A stretch of DNA of 64,000 nt from PALSA-1004 sp947474275 (GTDB lineage Bacteria > Pseudomonadota > Gammaproteobacteria > Burkholderiales > SG8-41), in assembly GCA_947474275.1 (NCBI GenBank), contig CANJHY010000001.1:27230-91229 (forward strand), given 5' to 3'. The notes under the pieces are model-generated. The model saw nothing but the letters and a program-made list of their open reading frames with translations. It had not been told where the DNA came from and searched no databases. The position numbers were made by a program, and so were the translations under genes. Positions 14,743 through 23,400 of the stretch are shown here, piece after piece. The first letter of the stretch is position 1. The number at the start of each line of letters is the position of its first letter.

Positions 14743-15990
14743 ATGACAATCAAAAAGATCGGCAAGTACGAAATCATCCGCGAACTCGGCAAAGGCGCCA
14801 CCAGCGTCGTCTACGAGGCGCTCGGCGACAAGGAGCACGGCCGCCGCTACCGCAAGCTGTTCGTGACCGAGGCCTCGCTTGCCGGCAAGCTGTCGCACCC
14901 GCATATCGTGAGCATTTACGACGCGGTCGCCGATGACGAGGCCAGCTATATCGTAATGGAGTATGTCGACGGCACGACGCTCGAGCAATACTCGCGCGCC
15001 GAACACCTGTTGCCAATCAACAAAGTCATAGAAATCGTGTTCAAGTGCAGCAAGGCGCTCGATTACGCGGCCAAGCACGGCGTCATCCACCGCGATATCA
15101 AGCCGGCTAATATCATGCTGTCGGGAGAGAACGACATCAAGATCACCGATTTCGGTGCCGCCCAGACCACCGCTACCGAAACGACCCAGATCACCGGCAT
15201 CGGCTCGCCCGCCTATATGTCGCCCGAACAGGTCAAGGAGCTGCAGCTCAACCACCAATCGGACATCTTTTCGCTCGGCGTGGTGCTGTTCCAGATGCTC
15301 ACCGGCAAGCTGCCGTTCCAGGCCAACAACAACTACAGCATGATCTACCAGATCATCAACGCCGAAGCGCCGGCGCCGAGCACGTTCCGCTCCGATATCC
15401 CGCCGCCGCTCGATGCTATCGTCAAGCGCGCGCTGCAGAAAAACACCGCCGACCGCTACCAGACCTGGGAAGAGATCTCCCACGAACTGGTCGCCGTGTT
15501 CGGCAACCTGCAGAAACCCGAGAAAAACATCCCCGACAGCGAAAAGTTCAACGCGCTGCGCAAGCTGATTTTTTTCAAGAATTTCGCCGATGTCGAATTA
15601 TGGGAAGTGCTGCGCGTGACGACCTGGAGCAAATATGTGCCGGACCACGTGCTGATCAAGGAAGGCGAGGTCGGCAAATCGTTTTTCATACTCGCCGCCG
15701 GCGAAGTCAAGATCAGCAAGCAGGGCAAATTGCTCAATGTGCTGCGCACCGGCGATTGCTTTGGCGAAATGGCTTACCTCGGCAAGAAACAGTTTCAGCG
15801 CACCGCGAGCGTCACGGCCTCGACCGACATCACCGTGATCGAAATCAAATCGGAATCACTGGCGCAGGCCACCGAGATATGCCGCCATAATTTCAACGGC
15901 GCCTTTCTCGAGATCCTGGTCGATCGCCTGTCGATGGCGAACACGCGGCTCTCGCAACTGCTCGCGGACAAAAATATCAGCGTTTTTTAG
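14743..15990 (+). CDS. Ser/Thr protein kinase with C-terminal cyclic-nucleotide-binding domain; catalytic Lys region missing
   Basis: 415 residues from ATG 14743 (the longer frame uses TTG inside the tandem repeat). Kinase motifs: glycine loop 'ELGKGATSVVYEA' (14-26), 'HRDIKPANIML' (116-126), DFG (136-138) and 'GSPAYMSPEQV'. The C-terminal ~140 residues are a CAP/cNMP-binding domain ('DHVLIKEGEVGKSFFILAAG', 'GDCFGEMAYLG'). Between the glycine loop and the alphaC Glu ('VTEASLAGKLSHPHI') only ~20 residues remain and no VAIK-type beta3 lysine is visible. Typical Pkn2-family kinases have about 15 more residues there. The protein may therefore be a pseudokinase or weakly active; the in-frame loss could also be an assembly artefact. 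Confidence 0.88.
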   Translation: MTIKKIGKYEIIRELGKGATSVVYEALGDKEHGRRYRKLFVTEASLAGKLSHPHIVSIYDAVADDEASYIVMEYVDGTTLEQYSRAEHLLPINKVIEIVFKCSKALDYAAKHGVIHRDIKPANIMLSGENDIKITDFGAAQTTATETTQITGIGSPAYMSPEQVKELQLNHQSDIFSLGVVLFQMLTGKLPFQANNNYSMIYQIINAEAPAPSTFRSDIPPPLDAIVKRALQKNTADRYQTWEEISHELVAVFGNLQKPEKNIPDSEKFNALRKLIFFKNFADVELWEVLRVTTWSKYVPDHVLIKEGEVGKSFFILAAGEVKISKQGKLLNVLRTGDCFGEMAYLGKKQFQRTASVTASTDITVIEIKSESLAQATEICRHNFNGAFLEILVDRLSMANTRLSQLLADKNISVF

Positions 15991-16115
15991 CAGTCAGTCT
16001 CCGCTGCCTGCCGGCGCGCCGCCGGGCGGCGCAATGCGGCAGGTTCCCGCCTTGCACGAACCGCACGGGCACCGTATATTACATTCCAATCAAAATTTGC
16101 GAGCCGGGAGCGAGG

Positions 16116-16343
16116 ATGCATTTCGACAAGGAACTCGATGCGCGCGGACTGAATTGTCCGCTGCCGATACTGCGCACCAAGAAATCACTCAACGACATGA
16201 CGTCAGGGCAGGTGTTGCGCGTGGTCGCCACGGACCCCGGCGCGGCCAAGGATTTTCAGGCGTTTTCAAAACAAACCGGCAACGAGTTGTTGTCGTCGGA
16301 GACCGCGAGCAGCGAATTCGTGTTTTTCATGAAAAAGAAATAA
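16116..16343 (+). CDS. tusA: TusA-family sulfurtransferase
   Basis: 75 residues, typical of TusA/SirA/YedF. The active-site motif 'LDARGLNCPLPIL' has Cys14 followed by Pro-x-Pro, and 'GQVLRVVATDPGAAKDF' is the second conserved block. TusA carries persulfide sulfur in the cytoplasm, both for tRNA thiolation and for the dissimilatory Dsr/sHdr routes of sulfur oxidisers. It is followed within 25 bp by an exported thioredoxin-like protein and then by a lipoate-ligase-like gene. That company, and the soxYZ-XA-B operon 7 kb away, favour a sulfur-oxidation role (inference). Confidence 0.92.
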   Translation: MHFDKELDARGLNCPLPILRTKKSLNDMTSGQVLRVVATDPGAAKDFQAFSKQTGNELLSSETASSEFVFFMKKK

Positions 16344-16366
16344 CCCGCGGTGATGCGTTGAATCGC

Positions 16367-16906
16367 ATGCTTATCGTTAAGCAAGCATGGGTTGGATTCA
16401 TCGTTCTGGCGTCGGTATTGCTGCTGGCGCCCGCGCAGGCGCGGACTCCCGACCGCTGGCCGTTTGTCGAATACAACGACGCCGTGCGCGTGGCAAAAAA
16501 AACGCACAAACCGATGTTCGTCTACTTCGGTTTTCAGGACTGTCCGTACTGCGAAATCGCCAACAAGAACACGTTCTCGTTCGATGCATTGCGCAAGCGC
16601 TATACCGAGCATTACGTGCTTGCCTATTTTGATATACGCGGCAACCCGGCTGACATTATTACCCTGCCGGAAGGCGAAAAACTCACGCGCGCCGAAGCCA
16701 TCAAGCGCTTGCGGTCGAGTCCGGTGCCCGCGTGGATGTTTGTCAGCCCCGAGGGCAAGGAAATACTCATGCGCCGCGGTTCGCGCACCCCGGTCGAGGC
16801 CTTCATGCAGTTCGACCAGTTCGTGATGAGCGGTGCTTATCAGAAGGGATCGCTGGAAAGTTTTCTCGCGCAACGCGGCCTGCACGAGGCCAAGCCGCCC
16901 GAATAG
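16367..16906 (+). CDS. exported thioredoxin-like protein (CPYC)
   Basis: 179 residues from ATG 16367; an in-frame TTG lies three codons earlier and the Shine-Dalgarno is weak. A signal peptide (~25 residues, ending 'APAQA') is followed by a thioredoxin-like domain: 'KPMFVYFGFQDCPYCEIANK' with Cys59 and Cys62, and 'VPAWMFVSPEGKEI' containing the cis-Pro region. It resembles SoxW/DsbD-gamma-like periplasmic thioredoxins that keep Sox carrier cysteines reduced. Tight spacing (23 bp) to tusA suggests co-transcription. Exact partner unknown. Confidence 0.82.
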   Translation: MLIVKQAWVGFIVLASVLLLAPAQARTPDRWPFVEYNDAVRVAKKTHKPMFVYFGFQDCPYCEIANKNTFSFDALRKRYTEHYVLAYFDIRGNPADIITLPEGEKLTRAEAIKRLRSSPVPAWMFVSPEGKEILMRRGSRTPVEAFMQFDQFVMSGAYQKGSLESFLAQRGLHEAKPPE

Positions 16907-16965
16907 CTGTTTCGTGCGCGGCGCACGCGTTGTGTAGCGGCGGCCGGTTATGACGGGAAAGGCGT

Positions 16966-18042
16966 ATGAGCGAAATGTGGCGTGTCATGGATACCGGCCT
17001 GCGCTCCGCGGCGCAAAACGTCGCGCTCGACCGCGCGCTGCTTGAAGCGCGCCAAGCCGAGGAAATCCCGAGCACCCTGCGCTTCAGCCGTTTTACTCCC
17101 AGCGCGTTGCTTGCCTATCGCCAAAGCGCTGTCCAGGAATTCGACCCCGATTATTGTATTGCCCGCAACATAGCGATCCAGCGTCGCATCACCGGCGGCG
17201 ACGCCGTCTATTGCGATGGCGAGCAGCTAGGCTGGGCACTGTATCTGCACCGCCGCGATATCGGCGCCGGCGACATGCAGGCGCTTGCGAAACGCATCTG
17301 CCATGCGGCGGCAGCGGCGGTCGGCGCGCTCGGCGTCGATGCGCGGTACCGCGCCCGCCACGACATCGAAGTCGACGGCCGCAGGATAGGCGCCGCCGGC
17401 GGCACCTTCGACGGCAATGCGTTGCTCTACCAGGGCATCCTGCAAATCGATCTGGATGCCGCTGACGGGTGGCGTGTGATGCGCACGCCGCTCGCGGCGC
17501 AGTCCGACCCGGCGTTCGCCGCGGCGCGCGAACGCGTCACCGACCTCAAAAGCCTGCTGGGCGCATGTCCCGAAGTTTCGCTAATCAAGAGCAACCTGAT
17601 TGCAGCGTTCGAGAGCGAGTTCGAAGCCGAATTCCACGACGGCGACCTGTCGCTGACCGAGCACGCGAGGTATCGCAGCGCATTGGCGGAGATCGATACG
17701 GCGGACTGGATCAACCTGATGCAGCGGCCGCTGTCCGAGGCTCCGGTCTGCGCGGCATCGCATAAGGTTGCGGGCGGGGTGCTCAATGCCAGTCTCGTTT
17801 ATGACCGTCCCTCCCGGATTATCAAGCAGGTCTGGTTCGCGCACGACAGGGCCGTCAGACCGCAGCGCTTGGTCGTCGATCTCGAAGCCGCGCTGCGCGA
17901 CACCGCAGTCGCGCGCCTCGAGCACATCGTGCGCGGTTTTTTTGCGGGGCGCGCGGTCGAGATGGCAGCGGTCACGCCAGGCGACTTTGTTGCGGTGGTG
18001 CGGCGCGCGTTGAAGCTGCCGCTGGTCGCGCAAAACCCGTAG
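16966..18042 (+). CDS. lipoate-protein ligase A-like protein
   Basis: 358 residues. The N-terminal ~250 residues follow the LplA/LipM fold: 'RRITGGDAVYCDGEQLGWAL' (73-92) is the lipoyl-AMP pocket, and 'RHDIEVDGRRIGAAGG' matches the region before the catalytic lysine of LplA. There the lysine of E. coli-type 'DRKVSGSAY' reads Arg140, so catalysis or substrate may differ. The C-terminal ~90 residues look like the LplA accessory domain. In sHdr-type sulfur oxidisers dedicated lipoate ligases serve lipoate-binding proteins, which makes its place beside tusA notable, but no hdr genes or lipoate-binding protein are in this window. Confidence 0.8.
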   Translation: MSEMWRVMDTGLRSAAQNVALDRALLEARQAEEIPSTLRFSRFTPSALLAYRQSAVQEFDPDYCIARNIAIQRRITGGDAVYCDGEQLGWALYLHRRDIGAGDMQALAKRICHAAAAAVGALGVDARYRARHDIEVDGRRIGAAGGTFDGNALLYQGILQIDLDAADGWRVMRTPLAAQSDPAFAAARERVTDLKSLLGACPEVSLIKSNLIAAFESEFEAEFHDGDLSLTEHARYRSALAEIDTADWINLMQRPLSEAPVCAASHKVAGGVLNASLVYDRPSRIIKQVWFAHDRAVRPQRLVVDLEAALRDTAVARLEHIVRGFFAGRAVEMAAVTPGDFVAVVRRALKLPLVAQNP

Positions 18043-18088
18043 TCAGGGCGCGCGGCCGGTTGCGTGTTACGCAGAAAGCCGCGGATCG

Positions 18089-18481
18089 TCAGGCGTGCGC
18101 CGCCTCGCCCTGCCACAGCATGTCGTAGCCGAGTTCCGTGCTCTCGGAGCACAGGTTGGCCAGCGCGGAAAACTTGGATTTGAACACGCCGTCGGCGTGG
18201 GATTTTTCGTGCGCTTCGAACGAGCTCCAGTAGGTGACGATCGCAATGTGCGCGCCGGTGTTTTTGGTTTCGCACAGTGAGCCTTCGTCCGATACGAAGC
18301 CGGAAAATTTAAATACCTGGCCGGCGAGGAAGCCGCCTTTGTCGCCGCCATAAGTTGCCTTGACGGTGCTGCACATTTCGCCTATTGCCAGTTCCGCCTC
18401 GTCGAGACTGACGCCTGGTTTCAACTGAACGGTGTTGAACAGCATCTTGGCCCCGTAGGGCAGAGTGACCGGATCGAACAT
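18089..18481 (-). CDS. short dimeric alpha-beta-barrel (ABM-like) protein with SOR-like residue pattern
   Basis: 130 residues from ATG 18481, with a good AAGGAG; the longer frame lacks one. It has a ferredoxin-like alpha-beta pattern as in antibiotic-monooxygenase-type proteins. Cys37 lies after 'AIGEM'; 'VTYWSSFEAHEKSH' gives His91-x3-His95; and 'DMLWQGEA' ends in Glu126. As I recall sulfur oxygenase reductase, it has a catalytic Cys near residue 31, iron ligands His86-x3-His90 after a '(F/Y)W' strand, and Glu114 after an 'M-I-W' strand. The order of residues agrees; the spacing to Glu is ~7 longer. SOR is about 310 residues, so this would be a minimal relative. Convergent with the lipoate-ligase-like gene. 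Function unknown. Confidence 0.6.
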   Translation of the reverse strand: MFDPVTLPYGAKMLFNTVQLKPGVSLDEAELAIGEMCSTVKATYGGDKGGFLAGQVFKFSGFVSDEGSLCETKNTGAHIAIVTYWSSFEAHEKSHADGVFKSKFSALANLCSESTELGYDMLWQGEAAHA

Positions 18482-18521
18482 GCGTTTCTCCTTGGCGTAA
18501 TAAATTGGCTGCGCGGCGGCG

Positions 18522-19121
18522 TCAGCCGGCAGTAGCAAAAATCCGGCGCGTCGCGGCCAGTACGCCGCGCACGCCGCGCCACAGTTTCGGCAGCAGCCAC
18601 GCCGTCAATGCTACCAGCAGGATGAGGATGACGAGCAGCGCCAGCGGGTATTTGAAGACAAACCACACCATGCCCGCCGCCAGCGCGTCTTCGGTGAACG
18701 AAGCGGCCCAGTTGCTGAACGGCTCGGGCGAAGTATTGATCAGCACGCGGCTGCCGGCCTTGGTGAAATGTGCGCCCGCGGCAAAGGTGCCGCCCAGCAG
18801 TGCGGCGGCGAGCGCGAGGGCCGCGCTGTGGTCTGCCACGGCGGCAGCTGCGAGCAGCGCGCCGCCCGGTATGCGCACGAAGGTCTGGAACGCGTCCCAG
18901 ATGCTGTCGAAACCGGGAATCTTGTCGGCGCCGAATTCGATGGCGAACAAGGTGCCGGCTGCCAGCATGACGGCGGGGTGGGTGAGAATTTCGAGGTCGG
19001 GCGGCAGCGCGATCACGCCGAAATAGCCCAGCGCGCCGAGAAAAAACAAAACCGCATAGAGCCTGAGCCCGCTCGCCCAGCCGAGGCCGGCCGCCATTGC
19101 TATCGGCGCAACGATGTCCAT
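18522..19121 (-). CDS. DUF4126 family membrane protein
   Basis: 199 residues from ATG 19121; an upstream in-frame ATG at 19160 would add 13 residues, and neither has a strong ribosome-binding site. 'GWASGLRLYAVLFFLGALGY', 'LPPDLEILTHP' and 'IEFGADKIPGFDSIWDAFQT' are DUF4126 hallmarks. Five or six hydrophobic segments indicate an inner-membrane protein; the C-terminus is basic and cytoplasmic. The role of the family is unknown. It lies 41 bp upstream of the SOR-like gene on the same strand and may be co-transcribed with it. Confidence 0.8.
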   Translation of the reverse strand: MDIVAPIAMAAGLGWASGLRLYAVLFFLGALGYFGVIALPPDLEILTHPAVMLAAGTLFAIEFGADKIPGFDSIWDAFQTFVRIPGGALLAAAAVADHSAALALAAALLGGTFAAGAHFTKAGSRVLINTSPEPFSNWAASFTEDALAAGMVWFVFKYPLALLVILILLVALTAWLLPKLWRGVRGVLAATRRIFATAG

Positions 19122-19188
19122 ATTGTGCGGCAGTGTAACCGCCGCTATGGCGGGCGGCAATCGGCGTCGCGGTCGCTACGCCTGTCCT

Positions 19189-20436
19189 TTACGGTTTGCT
19201 CACGCCGATGCGCAAGTAAGTCTCGCGGACGTCGGCGCGCAGGCGCGGCAGTTGCCGCCACAGCACGGCCGCGCCTATCACGCAGCACGCGCCGCCGAAG
19301 AACAGAGTATGGCCGGCGCCGATGCGGTGCGCGAGCGCGCCGGCGGCAAAGCTGCCGAGCGGGCCCATGCCGAGGAAAGCCATGGTGAAAAAGCTCATCA
19401 CCCTGCCGCGCTTCTCGTCGGCGACTATGGTTTGCAGGATCATGCTGGTGCCCATGCCGACCAGTATGATGCCGAAGCCCGTCAGCATGATCGCCCCCAG
19501 CGACAGCCACAGCAGTGTCGATTCGGCGAACACCATCAGGCTCGCGCCCGCGAGCAGCCCGCCGAACACGATATGCTGCGTCAGACCGCGCACGTCCTTG
19601 CGGGCAGCGAGGTAAACAAGACCGCTGGAGCCGCCGAAGCCCGCGGCGCCGATCAGGAAGCCCAGCATGCGCGCATCGCCCTTGAATATTTCCGCGGCGA
19701 AGATCGGCATCAGGGCCTGGTACGGTGTCACCATGAAACTGACCAGCGCGACCATGGGCAGCAGTAATTTCACCGGCAGCAGGCTGGCAGCGTAGACCAC
19801 GCCGTCCTTCAGCCCGTGCAGGATGGAAGCGCTGGCAGCCTTGGCGGAGCGTATGTCGATCTGCATCAGCGCCACGATCACGATGACGGCGATTTTGCTC
19901 ACTCCGTTGGCGAGAAAACAGAACGCCTCGCTCGACACCGCGATCAGGAGCCCGGCCACGCTGGGGCCTATCATGCGGCCGGCATTCTGGATGAAACCAT
20001 TCATCGCGATGGCAGCCGGCAGGTCCTGTTTCGACGGCACCAGCTCGTAAACGAAAGACTGGCGCACCGGCGTGTCTGTCGCCATCACGATGCCGAGCAA
20101 AACGGCCATGACGAGTATGTGCCAGACCTCGATTAATCCCGAATAGGTGAGCAGCGCCAGCACCAGGGCTTGCGCCAGTGCCAGCGCCTGGGTCGCGATC
20201 AACAGCTTGCGGCGGTCGAAACGGTCCGCCCACAAGCCCCCCAGCGGCGCGAAGAGCAGGATGGGGATCTGGCTGGCGAACGCGGTGACGCCGAGCAGGA
20301 AGGCCGAGCCGGTCATGCGGTAGACCAGCCAGCTCATGGCGACCTGCTGCACCCAGGTGCCCAGCAATGACAGCGACTGGCCGCAGAAATAAAGCCGGAA
20401 GTTGCGGTAGCGGAATGCGCGCAGCGCGTGGATCAT
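19189..20436 (-). CDS. MFS transporter (EntS-like, MFS_3 type)
   Basis: 415 residues, 12 predicted membrane segments. The N-terminus 'ALRAFRYRNFRLYFCGQSLS' and 'WLVYRMTGSAFLLGV', and the loop 'GGLWADRFDRRKLLIATQ' between TM2 and TM3 (motif A), are typical of the EntS/MFS_3 group of exporters for siderophores and drugs. No substrate can be assigned from the sequence. Same strand as valS upstream and DUF4126 downstream, with 46-67 bp gaps. Confidence 0.85.
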   Translation of the reverse strand: MIHALRAFRYRNFRLYFCGQSLSLLGTWVQQVAMSWLVYRMTGSAFLLGVTAFASQIPILLFAPLGGLWADRFDRRKLLIATQALALAQALVLALLTYSGLIEVWHILVMAVLLGIVMATDTPVRQSFVYELVPSKQDLPAAIAMNGFIQNAGRMIGPSVAGLLIAVSSEAFCFLANGVSKIAVIVIVALMQIDIRSAKAASASILHGLKDGVVYAASLLPVKLLLPMVALVSFMVTPYQALMPIFAAEIFKGDARMLGFLIGAAGFGGSSGLVYLAARKDVRGLTQHIVFGGLLAGASLMVFAESTLLWLSLGAIMLTGFGIILVGMGTSMILQTIVADEKRGRVMSFFTMAFLGMGPLGSFAAGALAHRIGAGHTLFFGGACCVIGAAVLWRQLPRLRADVRETYLRIGVSKP

Positions 20437-20482
20437 GGCGCCGCCTGGGGGAGCGGAATATGTATAGAAGCCGGCGCGCCAG

Positions 20483-23400
20483 TCATCCCAACCGTTCGAT
20501 CTGGGCGCGCAGTTTGGCCAGCGTCATTTCGAACTCCACGAGACGCTGGCGTTCCTGATCGACCACCGCGGCAGGCGCCCGCTCGACGAACTTCGAATTG
20601 GCGAGCTTCGCCTGCGTTTTTCCGATTTCCCCGGCAATCCGCTCCATTTCCTTGCCGAGCCGCGCGCGTTCGGCCGCGGGATCGATTTCTATTTTGAGCA
20701 TTAGCCTGTAGTCGTCGACGATCGAGACCGGCGCGTCGGCCTGCGGCAATTCGTCGACGATGGCGACTTCCGACAGCCGCGCCAGCGGTATCAGGTACTG
20801 CGTGATTGCGCCAAGAATCGCGCGGTCGCCCTGCGCCAGCAAGGGCACTTTTTGCTGCGGGCCGAGGTTCATTTCGCTGCGCAGCGTGCGGCACGCATTG
20901 GTGAGCTGCTTCAGAAGCGCGATGTGCTGTTCGGCCGCCTCGTCGATGCGGCCGGCGTCCGCCTGCGGGTATGGCTGCAGCATGATGCTGGCGCCGGTCT
21001 TGCCCGCGAGCGGCGCGACTTTTTGCCACAGTTCTTCGGTGATGAACGGGATGATCGGATGCGCAAGCCGCAAAGTGGCTTCCAGCACGCGCACAAGGGT
21101 GCGCCGGGTCGCGCGCTGCTGCGCTTCGTTGCCGCCGGCGATTTGCGCTTTGGCAAGTTCGACGTACCAGTCGCAGTACTCTTCCCACACGAATTCGTAA
21201 ATCGCGCGCGCCGCGTTGTCGAAGCGGTATTCGCCGAAGCCTTTTTCAACCTCCTCTTCGGCGCGCTGCAGGCGGCTCGCAATCCAGCGATCGGCCATCG
21301 AGTATTCGAGGGGCAGCGCTTCGTCCAGCCCCACATCCTTGCCGTCGCAATTCATGAGCACGAAGCGCGTCGCGTTCCACAGCTTGTTGCAGAAATTGCG
21401 GTAGCCGTCGCAGCGGCCGAGATCGAAATTGAGCGTGCGTGCAAAGGTGGCGAGCGACGCGAAAGTGAAGCGCAGCGCATCGACGCCGAACGCCGGGATG
21501 CCGTCGGGATAGTTCTTGCGCAGATATTTCTCGATCTTCGCCTTGTGCTCGGCGCGCAGCAGGCTGACCGTCGACTTGGCCAGCAGAGCGTCAAGCGTGA
21601 TGCCATCGATGAGGTCGAGCGGGTCGAGCGTATTGCCTTTCGACTTCGACATCTTCTGGCCTTCGGCGTCGCGCACCAGGGCATTGATGTAGACGTGCCG
21701 GAACGGTACCTGGCCGGTGAAGTGCAGGGTCATCATGATCATGCGCGCGACCCAGAAGAAAATGATGTCGAAGCCGGTGACCAGCACCGATGACGGCAGG
21801 AAAGTCTCGAGGTCTTTGGCGGGTTGACCAACGGAGTCCGGCCAGCCGAGCGAGGTGAACGGCACCAGGGCGGACGAAAACCAGGTGTCGAGCACGTCGT
21901 CGTCGCGCCGCAATGCGCCGGTGTAGCCTCGGGCTGCGGCCTGCGCCCGCGCTTCGTCCTCGCTGCGGGCGACGTAGATGTTACCGTCATCGCCATACCA
22001 CGCCGGGATCTGGTGGCCCCACCACAGCTGGCGCGAAATGCACCAGTCCTGGATGTTTTCCAGCCATTGGTTATAGGTCGTCGTCCAGTGCTCGGGGAAG
22101 AACTTGACGTCACCCCTGGCGACCGCATCGAGGCCGTTTTTGGCGAGCCCGTCCATCTTGACGTACCACTGGTCGGTCAGCATCGGCTCGACGATGACGC
22201 CGGTGCGGCCCGAGCGCGGCACGCGCAGTTTGTAAGGCTTTTCCGCGACCAGCAATTGCTGCGCGGCCAAATCCGCCAGCACGCGTTTGCGTGCTTCGAA
22301 GCGATCAAGGCCGCGATACTGCGCCGGCGCGTTGTCGTTGATGGTGGCGGTCAGCGTCAGGATATTGATCGGTTCGAGCCGGTGGCGTTGGCCGATTTGA
22401 TAATCGTTGAAGTCATGCGCCGGCGTAATCTTGACACAGCCGGTGCCGAACTCGCGATCGACGTAAGTGTCGGCGATGATTGGTATGGTGCGGCCGGTCA
22501 ATGGCAGCTGGACTTGCTTGCCGATCAACTCCAGGTAGCGCCAGTCCTCGGGGTGGACGGCCACGGCGACGTCGCCGAGCAGGGTTTCGGGCCGCGTGGT
22601 GGCGACAGTGAGCGCGCCGCTGCCGTCCGCGAGCGGGTATTTGATTTCCCAGATCTTGCCGTCTTCCTCTTCGCTGTCGACTTCGAGATCGGACACGGCG
22701 GTGCCGAGCACCGGGTCCCAGTTGACGAGGCGCTTGCCGCGGTAGATCAGGCCTTCTTCGTGCAGGCGCACGAATACTTCGACGACGGCGCGCGACATGC
22801 GTTCGTCCATCGTGAAGTAGCCGCTGTTTTGTCCTTCGGTATCGGCGTAGCTCCAGTTGGCGGAGGTGCCGAGGCGCCGCATCTGGCGCGTGATGGTCGA
22901 GCCCGATTCCTGTTTCCATTCCCACACGCGCTTGATGAAGGCGTCGCGGCCGAGGTCATGCCGCGTTTTGCCCTGCGCTTCAAGCTGGCGCTCGACGACG
23001 ATCTGGGTTGCGATGCCGGCGTGGTCGGTGCCGACCACCCAGTTGGTGTTATAGCCGCGCATGCGGTGATAGCGCACGAGGGCATCCATCAGAGTCTGCT
23101 GGAACGCGTGTCCCATGTGCAGCGTGCCGGTGACGTTCGGCGGCGGCAGTTGTATGCAGTACGCGGGTTGCACGGTGTCGCCGGACTGCGCGAAATAGCC
23201 GCGGCTTTCCCATTCGGCATACCAGCGGTCTTCTATCGCGCGGGGCTCAAAGCTCTTGGCCAGTTCCATAGTTGCGGCGGGGGGCGCGGAAAAATTGCGC
23301 ATTATACCGGACGCCTGCGGCGCATCCGCGGGGGTTGCAGGTGCGGTCGGCGCCGCGGGTGCGGACGGCGGGCGATCGGCGAGCTGCAGCTGCTGCAGCT

